NCBI GenBank assembly: GCA_046296195.1
Contig: JBKBLR010000006.1
Coordinates: 60,809 to 124,808 of the forward strand
DNA: 64,000 nt
Direction: 5' to 3'
Source of the DNA: Amphiplicatus sp046296195
Lineage (GTDB): Bacteria > Pseudomonadota > Alphaproteobacteria > Caulobacterales > Parvularculaceae
Below the pieces are notes generated by a model. It did not search any database. It worked only from the letters and a program-made list of their open reading frames with translations, and was not told the DNA's origin. This document shows, one piece after another, positions 56,144 through 64,000 of this stretch. The first letter of the stretch is position 1. Every line of letters begins with the position of its first letter. Position numbers and translations under genes: made by a program.

Positions 56144-58408
56144 GTGACGGGCGTGGCGAGGACTTCGACGACGGGGCGGTTCCGGTGGCTGGGCGCCCTG
56201 CCCCTGATGCTCATGGTTGCAGTGATGGCGGGGCTCGCGCTGATGACCCTCGCCAATTCGGAAGCGCGCCTCGGCGGACCGCGCGAGCAGCTTTTCGATC
56301 TCTACGCCCGCCTCTTCCCGGCGAAGGTCGATCGCAATTCGCCGATCCACGTCGTCGAGATCGACGCGGAAAGCATCGAGAAGATCGGCCCCTGGCCGTG
56401 GCCGCGCTCGCTCATCGCGCAGTTGGTCGAAGCAAGCGCAAGCGCGGGCGCAAAAGGCGTCGTCTATCTTGAAGGCGTCGACAGCCCCGACCCCCTCGCG
56501 CCGGAGACGATCGGCGATTTCTGGCTCGCCGGCGCGCGCGACGAGCGCCTCGCCCAGCAGCTGGCGCTTCTTCCGAGCACGGACCTCATGCTTGCGCGCG
56601 CGATGGCGCGGACGAAGGGCGCGGTGGCGATCGGTTCCTCCTCGGTCGCGCGCGAGGCCTCGCGCCTCGTGCTTGAACGCGCGGACGCCGCGACCAACCC
56701 GCTCATCGCGACGGACGCCGGCGACGGCTTTTTCGGCCTGCCGGCGGCGCGCCCTCGCGCCAAGGTGAACGCCGATCTCGCCGGGGCGGCCGCGGTCACC
56801 GTCGCCGCCCTGCCGGCGGACGCGGACGGCGTCAGCCGCATGGCGCCGCTCTTGTGGTCGGCGGGCGGACGGCTGTCTGCCGCGTCCGCGCTCGAGGCCG
56901 CGCGCATCGCCAGCGGCGCTGCGAAGATCGTTGTCGCGCCCGACCCGACCGCGGTGACCGCCGTCGGAAAGTCCCCGGCGCGGATCGACATCGCCGGCGC
57001 GACGGCGTCCGTCGACTCGATGGCCTCGGCGCGCCTTTACTTTCCGCGCCGCATCGACACGCCGGCGACGCCGGCCTGGAAACTCCTGCAGGAGAAATCG
57101 GGCCTCAGCCTCCTCTCCGGCAAGGTCGTGATGATCGGGCTTGACGCCGAGACGGGCCCTGCGATCGCCACCGCGCGCGGCGAGCTGTCGATGCCGCGTG
57201 CGCAGGCGATCCTCGCCCGCCAGCTCATCGCCGGCCAAACGCTGAAGCGCCCCGCCTGGTTCGGCTACGCCGAGGCGCTTCTCGTGCTCGCGCTTGGCGC
57301 CGCCGCGATCATGTGGTCGCAGCGTTTGGACTTCTGGAAGGCCGCCGGCGTCGCTGCGCTCGTCTCGGCGCTGCTGCTCGCCTTGTCCGTCGGCCTTTTC
57401 GCGCAAGGCGGCCTGTTGTTCGATCCGCTGGCGCCGGCCCTCGCCCTGTTTCTCGGCGCCTTCTCGGTCGCGGGCGGGCGCTCGATCGGCGAGGCGATCA
57501 AGGACGACAAGGTGCGCGGCACGTTTCAGGGATCGCTGCCCGAACCGACGATGAAGAAAGTGCGCGAGGAAGGCCCGTCGGAGATCCTCGAGGGCGTCAA
57601 GCGCCCCGTCACCATCCTCGCCTGTGAACTCAGCCTTCTTGACGAGGATGCGGAGAAACTGAGCGACGCCCCCGGCGAGATCACCGCCCTCATCGCCGCC
57701 GGCTGCGCGCATCTCAAGAAAGCGATCATCGAAGTCGGCGGCGTCGCCGACCAGGCCGAAGGGGGGCGCATCTTCGCCTATTTCAACGCGCCGCTCGAAA
57801 ACGCCGACCATGTGCGCGACGCCTGCGCCGGCGCGCTCCGGCTCATCGAAAGCATGGACCGCATCAATCTCGAACTGCAGGCGGCCCCGCGCCTCCAGGG
57901 CGTGCAGCTGCATCTCGCGATCGGCGTCGCCACCGGCGAATGCATCGTCGGCCCGATGGGACAAGGACGCACGCAGCGCTACTCCGCGATCGGCCGGCCG
58001 ATGGCGCTTGCGGCGTTCCTGTCGCGGCAAGCGCGCATCTACGGCCCGGCGATCATCTGCGACGAGGGCGTGCACAAGCGCACGGACCATCATTTCGCGT
58101 TTCTCGAACTCGATCGCGTGCAGGAAATGGGCGCGGACCGTTCATTCTCGATCTACGCCCTTGTCGGCAACCCGTTTCTGAAATCGAGCAAAGGCTTCCG
58201 TGCGCTCGAGGAAGCCAACCGCGCCCTGCAGGCGGCCTATCGCGAAGGCGACTGGCTCGCCGCGCGGGCGAACCTTCTCAAGGCGCGCGCCCTTCCCGGC
58301 GCCAAGATCGCGCTCTTCGACCTTTATGAGGCGCGCATCCAGAAAATGTCAGAGGCCGCCGAAGGCGGCGCGAAAACAGGCGACGGCGCGCAGGTCGTGA
58401 CCGTTTAG
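56144..58408 (+). CDS. CHASE2 sensor with class III cyclase-like domain
   Basis: About 754 residues, starting at a GTG at 56144 (or the GTG at 56153). A membrane helix (LGALPLMLMVAVMAGLALMT) is followed by a periplasmic CHASE2 domain (about residues 35-360: FDLYARLFPAKVDRNSPIHV, IGPWPWPRSLIAQLVEASAS, SGKVVMIGLDAE) and then three membrane helices (EALLVLALGAAAIMW, VAALVSALLLALSVGLFA, LAPALALFLGAFSVAGG). The C-terminal part has class III cyclase form (VQLHLAIGVATGECIVGPMG and GQGRTQRYSAIGRPMALAAF), but the first metal Asp is Glu (VTILACELS) and the second, in the expected GDG, is Gly-Gly (AEGGRIFAYF). It may therefore not make cyclic nucleotide. Signal unknown. Confidence 0.82.
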   Translation: MTGVARTSTTGRFRWLGALPLMLMVAVMAGLALMTLANSEARLGGPREQLFDLYARLFPAKVDRNSPIHVVEIDAESIEKIGPWPWPRSLIAQLVEASASAGAKGVVYLEGVDSPDPLAPETIGDFWLAGARDERLAQQLALLPSTDLMLARAMARTKGAVAIGSSSVAREASRLVLERADAATNPLIATDAGDGFFGLPAARPRAKVNADLAGAAAVTVAALPADADGVSRMAPLLWSAGGRLSAASALEAARIASGAAKIVVAPDPTAVTAVGKSPARIDIAGATASVDSMASARLYFPRRIDTPATPAWKLLQEKSGLSLLSGKVVMIGLDAETGPAIATARGELSMPRAQAILARQLIAGQTLKRPAWFGYAEALLVLALGAAAIMWSQRLDFWKAAGVAALVSALLLALSVGLFAQGGLLFDPLAPALALFLGAFSVAGGRSIGEAIKDDKVRGTFQGSLPEPTMKKVREEGPSEILEGVKRPVTILACELSLLDEDAEKLSDAPGEITALIAAGCAHLKKAIIEVGGVADQAEGGRIFAYFNAPLENADHVRDACAGALRLIESMDRINLELQAAPRLQGVQLHLAIGVATGECIVGPMGQGRTQRYSAIGRPMALAAFLSRQARIYGPAIICDEGVHKRTDHHFAFLELDRVQEMGADRSFSIYALVGNPFLKSSKGFRALEEANRALQAAYREGDWLAARANLLKARALPGAKIALFDLYEARIQKMSEAAEGGAKTGDGAQVVTV

Positions 58409-58423
58409 GTCAACGCCTTTTCT

Positions 58424-58446
58424 TCCTCCGGACACGGCCCGGAGGA
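58424..58446 (+). terminator. GC-rich hairpin after the CHASE2 gene
   Basis: TCCTCCGG (58424-58431) and CCGGAGGA (58439-58446) pair perfectly around a 7-base loop, 16 bases after the stop codon. No T run follows, so termination is only suggested. Confidence 0.4.
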
Positions 58447-58505
58447 CGATTGATCCGGCCCGGGCTTTCGCTTCACAAAAGCCGGTCGCCATACGGGTCA
58501 CCGCG

Positions 58506-59842
58506 ATGGATCGCCCGCATTTCGTCATTTCAGCCGTGCTTTTGATGCTCGCCGGCTGCGCCGACCCCGTCGCGCGCCGCGCCGACGCGCTGATGAGCGA
58601 TCTTTACGCGCAGGGCGGCTTTACCGGCGCCGTCGTCATCATGCGGGACGGCGAGACCCTTTATGAACGCGGCTTCGGGATGGCGGATGAAACAACGCCC
58701 TTCACGCCGGAAACGGCCTCCGAAAGCGGCTCTCTCGCCAAGCCGGTGACGGCGGCCGCCATTCATCTGCTCGCGCATGAGGGGCGGGTTGACCTCGATC
58801 AGCCGGTGCAAGGCTATCTGACCGAATTTCCCTATCCTGAGACGACAATCCGCAATCTCCTCGGCCACAGCGGCGGCCTGCCCGATTACGACATGTTCGA
58901 GGACCTCTGGGAAAGCGGCGCGCCGACTGACAACCTGTCGATCATCAAGGCGATGGGAGAGCGCCAGCCGGCGCCCCGGTTTCCGGCCGGCGAACACTTT
59001 GAGTATTGCAACATTTGTTACGATACGCTCGGCGCCGTGATCGCGCGCGTCACCGGCGGGACCTATGAAGACTTCATCGCGGAACGCTTTTTCGCGCCGG
59101 CGGGCATGACCGACACTTATGTTCGCCCCGCGCATTTCAAGGATTGGCCAGGCCCCCGCGCGCTCGGCTACAAATTGCGCCCTGCAGGCAAGACCCCCTT
59201 CGACATCTTCGACAATGAGGGCGTCCATGCCGGCTGCAACATCAACTTTTCGGCGCGCGACATCGCCCGCTGGGCCTTGCTATGGGCGCTGGAGGCGGCG
59301 GCGGTCGCGCCGGTTCGCAAAGTCGCCGTCGAAAACGCCGTGATCGGCGACAAGATCTCGCCGCTGACGATCGGAAACTGGTATTGCGCGCCTTCGCGCG
59401 AGTAATGCTACTACACGGGACACCATCAGGGTTCCATTCGTTCGCTTATTGGAACGCCGAAACCCGCATCGCGATCGGATTCATCTCCAACAACACCCTG
59501 ACGACGCCGCTGCAGCCGGCGCTCGCGCGCGCGCTCGTCGCCGCCGCGCATGGCGATCGCGCCGGGAAGCTCACCTTCGACGTCGCGCAGGAGGATGAGA
59601 ACGTCGACCCCGCGGCGGTCGCCGGCGGCTACCGGACGGACGCGATCGGCGACTTTTCAATGGCCCTCGACGGCGACGACGCCTTCCTGGAATTGGCGGC
59701 TTCGCCACGCATGAGGCTCTTCCCGATCGGCTTCAACGGCCTTTATGCGCCGGGCGTCGACGCGTATCTGTTCCACGACCCGGCGACGGACACGCTCACC
59801 TGGTCGACGACATTCTTCGAGGAAAAGGCGCAGCGGCGCTGA
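58506..59842 (+). pseudogene. serine hydrolase (class C beta-lactamase family), broken by a stop and a frameshift
   Basis: The intact part (58506-59402) begins with a lipoprotein-like signal (VISAVLLMLAGCADPVA, lipobox LAGC). It then has the S-x-x-K motif in ESGSLAKPVTAAAIHLLAHE and the Y-x-N-equivalent FEYCNICYDTLGAVIARVTG. A TAA at 59403-59405 interrupts the sequence after NWYCAPSRE; skipping it reads CYYTGHHQG, and a one-base deletion near 59430 is then needed to continue as FHSFAYWNAETRIAIGFISN, which carries the expected H-x-G region and runs to the stop at 59842. Two lesions within 30 bases make a real pseudogene likely, although local sequencing error cannot be excluded. The family includes DD-peptidases and esterases. 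Confidence 0.82.
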
Positions 59843-59897
59843 TCAGGTTTCGCGCCCCGCGCGCGCAAGGCCGCGCGCGCTTTTGCGCAACGCGCGC

Positions 59898-60677
59898 CTA
59901 ATCGCGCCCTTCCACAATAAAGGGCTCCGGCCAAAGGTCCTCATGGCCGGAGATCTGCAACGCGCAGAGGCGCCCGAACGCATAGCAGCCAAGGTCGATC
60001 CAGAACGCCCTAAAGTCGTCCCTGAAAACCATGTCGCCGACAATGCAGTGACCGTGCACGGAGAACTGCGCGCCTTCCGCTGCGAGGCCGCGATCCGGCG
60101 CGTGAATCTTGTCCCGGCGCCAAATGACATTCTTGACCTCGTCCTCGATGATGGGGGCCGACCAGCGGCTCGGCGGCTCGGCGTGGCTGATCCCGACGAG
60201 GCCGAGTTCGCGGCTGCGCACGGTGAAGGCGAAGGGGCAGGCGTCGACGAGATCCAGCAGGTCGAAAAACTCCGGGTCGCCGCCCTCGAACCGCGCGATC
60301 CCCCAGTCGCCGCCGTTCCAGGCCCAGTTCTCCGCGCCGACCCGAAGATTGCTGGCGACGGCGCTCAGCATCATGTCTTCATGGTTGCCTTTGACCGCGA
60401 AGAACCAGGGCTCCCTCAACAGCCTCAGGCACGCCATTGAATCAGGCCCCCGATCAACAAGATCGCCGACCGAGAACATGCGGTCTTTCTGGAAATCGAA
60501 TTTTAACCGCCTCAGCAGCGTTTCGAACTCGGCGATGCAGCCATGCAGGTCGCCGATGACGAAATCGCGACCTTTCGGATTGATGTCGAACGCGCGCAGC
60601 ATCCGGTCGGCTTCATTGGAAGCCTCCGCAGCGAGCTTGCTGACGTCAGGAACAAAATCAGACGGCGGTTTTGGCAT
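59898..60677 (-). CDS. metallophosphoesterase, protein phosphatase (lambda/PrpA-like)
   Basis: 259 residues. The binuclear metal motifs are complete: FVIGDLHGCIAEFETLLRRL (GDxHG), SVGDLVDRGPDS (GDxVDRG) and FFAVKGNHEDMML (GNHE), then GLVGISHAEPPS and SVHGHCIVGD with the later His ligands. The layout is that of PP2A-like bacterial Ser/Thr phosphatases and of ApaH relatives. An N-terminal 40-residue extension precedes the domain. Substrate is unknown. The 239 bases between this gene and the TetR gene hold no feature I can name. Confidence 0.9.
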   Translation of the reverse strand: MPKPPSDFVPDVSKLAAEASNEADRMLRAFDINPKGRDFVIGDLHGCIAEFETLLRRLKFDFQKDRMFSVGDLVDRGPDSMACLRLLREPWFFAVKGNHEDMMLSAVASNLRVGAENWAWNGGDWGIARFEGGDPEFFDLLDLVDACPFAFTVRSRELGLVGISHAEPPSRWSAPIIEDEVKNVIWRRDKIHAPDRGLAAEGAQFSVHGHCIVGDMVFRDDFRAFWIDLGCYAFGRLCALQISGHEDLWPEPFIVEGRD

Positions 60678-60916
60678 TGCGGCCTCCTATTGTTGCCCCG
60701 CCAGGGGCCGCATCGTCTGTCCACCGTTGCCGGAAGTATGGCCGGTTGGAGGAGCTTGTCGAGCCCGCTCTTGATGCTGAGCGTTTTTTTAAGCAAACGA
60801 CGGCGCGGAAGTCAAGCCTGTTCAGCCTGCATTCATCCGCAGTCGGAACAAAGGCGCGATCGCGTCGCCTGCGCGCCATAGCGACGGCGGCGCGGAAGGC
60901 CGACGATTTCGCCCGG

Positions 60917-61570
60917 CTAGCCGGGAAAATTCGCGGCGATGAAATCGTCGACGCAGGCCGCGATGTGGCGCCGGACTTCGGCGCGCTTGCGCGGGCTCAT
61001 GCCGAACATCGCGCGCATATGGTCCTCGCCCTTGACCATGCCGAAAAAGCGCCAGGCGGCGCCCTCCGGGTCGGCGATCGTCACGCCGAGGCGGTCGGCC
61101 TCGCTGACGAGAAAGGCGGCGAGGCGGCGCACCGTCGGCAGGATCGCGCTTTCGAAGAACAGCGTCGGCAGGCGGTCGCTCTTCTGCCCCTCCGCCATCA
61201 TCAGGCGGTGCATCGAGAGCGCTTCATCGTCGCTGACGAGGTCGAGGAACCGCGCGCCGATGGCGATGAGGCCCTCGCGCAGGGAACGCCCGGCCCGCCA
61301 GTCGTGCGTATCGGCGTCGAGAAACTCCCCGCACTTCTTGCGGATCGACTCGCGCAGCAGCGATTCCTTGTCGGGAAAGCGGGCATAAACGGTCGCCTTG
61401 GCGACGCCGGCCGCTTCGGCGATGGCGTCGACGCTCGCCCCTTCAAAGCCGCGTTCCATGAAGAGCCGCTGCGCGGCCTTAAGGATCGCAAGATCCTTTC
61501 CGGCGTCGCGCGGGCGCCCCGGGGGCCGGGCGGACTTCTCACGGGATTTTGTCGGGGTCGCAATTGACAT
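60917..61570 (-). CDS. TetR/AcrR family transcriptional regulator
   Basis: 217 residues. The N-terminal helix-turn-helix reads AILKAAQRLFMERGFEGASV followed by DAIAEAAGVAKATVYARFPD, the standard TetR pattern. A basic Pro-Arg-rich N-terminal arm (SREKSARPPGRPRDAGKD) precedes it. The C-terminal ligand domain (HRLMMAEGQKSDRLPTLFFE) resembles the AcrR-type C-terminal domain family. It is divergent from an ABC export operon, and an inverted repeat covers its own start codon, so it probably represses both units until a ligand binds. Confidence 0.92.
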   Translation of the reverse strand: MSIATPTKSREKSARPPGRPRDAGKDLAILKAAQRLFMERGFEGASVDAIAEAAGVAKATVYARFPDKESLLRESIRKKCGEFLDADTHDWRAGRSLREGLIAIGARFLDLVSDDEALSMHRLMMAEGQKSDRLPTLFFESAILPTVRRLAAFLVSEADRLGVTIADPEGAAWRFFGMVKGEDHMRAMFGMSPRKRAEVRRHIAACVDDFIAANFPG

Positions 61571-61582
61571 ACTGGTCCGTAT
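61569..61582. promoter_or_regulatory. probable TetR operator
   Basis: ATAC (61569-61572) and GTAT (61579-61582) form an inverted repeat with a six-base centre; the inner G and C at the next matching positions add to the symmetry. It overlaps the tetR start codon and lies in the shared promoter region of the divergent exporter operon. Confidence 0.6.
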
Positions 61583-61644
61583 GGTATTTATATCTTGATT
61601 GTTGAACCGGCAAGTCTCGTAATTCGTAGGCTAGTCCGGAACTC

Positions 61645-61667
61645 CCCTCCCGCCAAGGAGGGCGGGA
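61645..61667 (+). promoter_or_regulatory. two mutually exclusive leader hairpins before the exporter operon
   Basis: CCCTCC (61645-61650) can pair with GGAGGG (61657-61662), and TCCCGCC (61648-61654) can pair with GGCGGGA (61661-61667). The stems share bases, so only one can form. The segment ends 23 bases before the permease ATG at 61691. Confidence 0.35.
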
Positions 61668-61690
61668 CGGTGCGGCGGAAAGGCGCCACG

Positions 61691-62836
61691 ATGCTCCGGA
61701 TCGCGCTCAAAATGCTGGTCGGCGACAGCGCCAAATATTTCGCGCTCGTCTTCGGCATCGCCTTCGCCACCCTCCTGATGAGCCAGCAGGTCTCGATCTT
61801 CATCGGCCTGATGACGCGGACGGCGAACCAGGTGCTCGACATCCGCGAGGCCGACGTCTGGGTGATGGACCCGCGCGTGCGCTATGTCGACGAGGTCGAG
61901 GCGCTGCCCGACGAGGCGCTTGGCCGGGTGCGCAGCATCGCCGGGGTCGAATGGGCCGTCCCCCTTTACAAGGGGCTGGCGATCCTTCGCACGCCCGCCG
62001 GCGATCTCAACCAGATCAGCCTCATCGGCGTCGACGATGCGACGCTCGTCGGCGCACCGCGCAAATGGATCGCCGGCGACCTGTCGAGCCTTCGCGGCCC
62101 CGACGCCATCGTGTTCGACCCGCAGGGCGCGGCCTTCATCTGGCCGGGCGAAGCGCCGGAGCAGGCGGTCGGGCGGCAGGCCGAGATCAATGATTTTCGC
62201 GTGTCGGTGCGCGGCGTCGCGGATGCGTCGGCGCCCTTCATCACTTTCCCGATCGCTTACGTGCGCTATTCGCTGGCGACGCGCATCACCCCGCCGACGC
62301 GCAACAAGATGAGCTTTGTGCTCGTTCGCGCCGCTGGCGGCGAGGACGCCGCGGGCCTTGCCCGCCGTATCGAGAGCGAGACCGGCTATCAGGCGCTGAC
62401 GCGGATCGAGTTCGCCTGGCGCAGCGTCAAATATTACCTGACGCGCACGGGCATTCCGGTCAATTTCGGCATCACCATCGCGCTCGCCGTCATCGTCGGC
62501 GTCGCGATCACGGCGCAAACGCTCTATCTCTTCGTCGTCGAGAACCTGAAGCAGTTCGGCGCCCTGAAAGCGATCGGCGCCACCAACGCCCAGATCGCCT
62601 GCATGGTGCTGCTGCAATCGGCCGTCGTCGGCGCGATCGGCTTCGGGCTCGGCATCGGCGTTTGCGCGCTGTTCTTCACCGTGTCGCAGGACGTGCCCGC
62701 GCTCGAAGGCTTCGTTCTGCGTCCCGAAGTGCTCATCGGCGTCGGCGCCGTCGTCGCCGTCATCATCATCCTCGCCTCGCTCGGAAGCCTCGCCAAGGTC
62801 TTCCGCGTCGATCCGGCGATCGTGTTCCGGGGCTGA
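61691..62836 (+). CDS. FtsX-like ABC transporter permease (DevC/MacB-type)
   Basis: 381 residues from the ATG at 61691 (MLRIALKMLVGDSAKYFALV); the preceding in-frame 32 codons look like leader. Four membrane helices: one near the N-terminus (ALVFGIAFATLLMSQQVSIF) and three at the C-terminus (FGITIALAVIVGVAITAQTL, MVLLQSAVVGAIGFGLGIGV, LIGVGAVVAVIIILASLGSL), with a large periplasmic domain between. NLKQFGALKAIGATNAQIA is the FtsX/MacB coupling motif. It works with the ATPase three bases downstream and the membrane fusion protein that follows, probably exporting a lipid, peptide or drug. Confidence 0.92.
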   Translation: MLRIALKMLVGDSAKYFALVFGIAFATLLMSQQVSIFIGLMTRTANQVLDIREADVWVMDPRVRYVDEVEALPDEALGRVRSIAGVEWAVPLYKGLAILRTPAGDLNQISLIGVDDATLVGAPRKWIAGDLSSLRGPDAIVFDPQGAAFIWPGEAPEQAVGRQAEINDFRVSVRGVADASAPFITFPIAYVRYSLATRITPPTRNKMSFVLVRAAGGEDAAGLARRIESETGYQALTRIEFAWRSVKYYLTRTGIPVNFGITIALAVIVGVAITAQTLYLFVVENLKQFGALKAIGATNAQIACMVLLQSAVVGAIGFGLGIGVCALFFTVSQDVPALEGFVLRPEVLIGVGAVVAVIIILASLGSLAKVFRVDPAIVFRG

Positions 62837-62839
62837 CCC

Positions 62840-63556
62840 ATGCAAACCGCCCTCGCCGCGCGCGGCGTGGAAATGGAATTCGGCTCCAACGGCGCGCGCA
62901 CGCGCGTCCTGCACGGCGTCGATCTCAGCATCGAGTTCGGCAAGCTCACCATGCTGGTCGGCCCGTCGGGCTGCGGGAAGACGACGCTTTTGTCGATCGT
63001 CTCCGGCACGCTCCGCCCGACGAAGGGCGACGTCGACGTCATCAACGCCCGCATCACCGCGATGCGCGACAGCGAAAAGGTGAAGTTCCGCCGCACCCGG
63101 ATCGGATTCATCTTCCAGCAGTACAATCTGCTGCCGGCGCTGACGGCGGCGGAAAACGCGGCGACGCCGCTCGTCGCCGCCGGCATGGCGCTCGACAAGG
63201 CGGCGGCGCGGGCGCGCGCGGTTCTGAACGACCTCGGCATGGGTCCGCATACGGAGAAACTGCCGCGCCAGCTGTCCGGCGGCCAGCAGCAGCGCGTCGC
63301 CATCGCGCGCGCGCTCATCCACAACCCCGCCGTCATCGTCTGCGACGAGCCGACCGCCGCGCTCGACGCCGAAAGCGGGCGCCAGGTGATGGACCTGCTG
63401 AAAGAGGCGAGCCGCGAGGCTTGCCGCGCGGTTCTCGTCGTCACGCACGACAATCGCATTTTCCACTACGCCGACCGGATCGTTTCGATGGAGGACGGCC
63501 GCATCATCCGCGACGTCAGCCGGCGCGAGGGAGAGGAGCCAATCGATGCGCATTAA
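62840..63556 (+). CDS. ABC transporter ATP-binding protein (DevA/MacB-type)
   Basis: 238 residues. Walker A is GPSGCGKTTLLSIVSG, the Q-loop is FIFQQYNLLPALTAAENAA, the signature is LSGGQQQRVAIARALIHNPA and Walker B is IVCDEPTAALDAESG; the H-loop is VVTHDNRIFHYAD. This is the LolD/MacB/DevA subfamily. It lies three bases after the permease gene, and its end overlaps the start of the membrane fusion protein gene by 11 bases. Confidence 0.95.
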   Translation: MQTALAARGVEMEFGSNGARTRVLHGVDLSIEFGKLTMLVGPSGCGKTTLLSIVSGTLRPTKGDVDVINARITAMRDSEKVKFRRTRIGFIFQQYNLLPALTAAENAATPLVAAGMALDKAAARARAVLNDLGMGPHTEKLPRQLSGGQQQRVAIARALIHNPAVIVCDEPTAALDAESGRQVMDLLKEASREACRAVLVVTHDNRIFHYADRIVSMEDGRIIRDVSRREGEEPIDAH

Positions 63557-64000
63557 ATTTTCAGGCAAGGCGGCGCTGCCGCTCGCAGCGGCGGGCCTTT
63601 TCGCCTTCGCAGTTTCCGCCGTCATCCGGCCGACCGCCGGACGCGCCGATCCGGTGATCGCGCCGCCGGCGAGCCCTTTCGCCGCCACGGTCGCGGGCGT
63701 CGGCGTCGTCGAGCCGGAGAGCGAGGTCATCGCGCTGGCGACGGAGCTGCCGGGCGTCATCCGCGAAGTGCTGGTGACGCCGGGCGCGCGCGTCGAGAAG
63801 GGCGCGGCGCTCTTTCGCCTCGACTCGCGCGCGCTTGACGCCGCGCGCGCAGAGGCCGCGGCCGCCGCAGCGGCGTCCGCCCAGCGGCCAGGGGAGGACT
63901 TCGGCGAGCTGGCGGCGGTGGATGGAGTCGGGCCGGTGGCCGCCCGCATGATCGCCGAGTTTTTCGGTGAGGATCACAACCGCGCCATGGTCGATCATCT
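63546..64000 (+). CDS. HlyD-family membrane fusion protein start, continuing into LigA-like sequence (partial)
   Basis: The ATG at 63546 opens a membrane fusion protein: a signal or anchor (KAALPLAAAGLFAFAVSAVI), then VAGVGVVEPESEVIALATEL, PGVIREVLVTPGARVEKGAA and LFRLDSRALDAARAEAAAAA, the first beta-barrel/biotinyl-like arm of DevB-type adaptors. From about 63875 the same frame reads RPGEDFGELAAVDGVGPVAA followed by RMIAEFFGEDHNRAMVDH, which is instead the last helix-hairpin-helix repeat of NAD-dependent DNA ligase LigA. No HlyD protein is expected to contain this. The frame runs off the window. Either a misassembly joins two genes or the last 125 bases belong to another contig. Confidence 0.7.
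   Translation, partial: MRIKFSGKAALPLAAAGLFAFAVSAVIRPTAGRADPVIAPPASPFAATVAGVGVVEPESEVIALATELPGVIREVLVTPGARVEKGAALFRLDSRALDAARAEAAAAAAASAQRPGEDFGELAAVDGVGPVAARMIAEFFGEDHNRAMVDH

Overview
The window is GC-rich DNA from an alphaproteobacterium, probably a stalked or budding dimorphic type (Caulobacterales, Hyphomonadaceae or Parvularculaceae-like). The case rests on a CcrM-type GANTC methyltransferase with GANTC sites in its own leader, a CtrA-type TTAA-N7-TTAA box, an alphaproteobacterial LexA box (GTTC-N7-GTTC), an M23 peptidase/bactofilin pair of the LmdC-BacA type, a TipN-like polar coiled-coil protein, an RNase E ending in a GWW PNPase-binding motif, and an NDUFA12 homologue. A run of ten N and two chimeric-looking junctions suggest a draft or metagenome assembly.

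Layout. 1-2.5 kb: 3' part of a TonB siderophore receptor gene and two glycosyltransferase genes of the TIGR04282/TIGR04283 arsenosugar type. 2.6-9.3 kb: a surface-polysaccharide island (methyltransferase, pyruvyl transferase family protein, a 1340-residue three-domain glycosyltransferase) with two decayed IS5-type transposase fragments. 9.4-14.5 kb: SOS-box radical SAM gene, rnhB, ccrM, a VanX-like dipeptidase and tyrS. 14.5-21.3 kb: a large AsmA-like protein, a peroxiredoxin, a DUF455 protein and the lmdC-bacA pair. 21.4-31.2 kb: prfB (programmed +1 frameshift), mrcA and amiC on the minus strand, then rne and an M48 protease on the plus strand; this is a familiar alphaproteobacterial neighbourhood. 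31.2-38.3 kb: DsbA-like protein, thiG/thiS, aroQ, accBC, aat, DUF2155, an interrupted mlaD, NDUFA12 and a GFA protein. 38.5-47.3 kb: B12-dependent ribonucleotide reductase, pentapeptide protein, an SLT lysin-like protein and a holin-like protein flanking thiO, and an antiporter-like membrane protein. 47.3-48.8 kb: a small accessory patch with a Phd/PIN toxin-antitoxin module and an orphan gene. 48.8-56 kb: acyl-CoA dehydrogenase, TipN-like protein and a complete Mla-type lipid transport operon. 56.1-64 kb: CHASE2/cyclase-like protein with altered metal sites, a broken serine hydrolase gene, a phosphatase, and a TetR-controlled DevBCA-type export operon that runs off the window.

Envelope growth and maintenance dominate: PBP1A, the AmiC amidase, the M23 peptidase and bactofilin act on peptidoglycan; the Mla proteins and AsmA-like protein act on the outer membrane; the glycosyltransferase island acts on surface glycans. 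Cell-cycle control is visible in CcrM, the CtrA box before amiC and the TipN-like protein. No tRNA, rRNA, CRISPR array or intact mobile element was seen.
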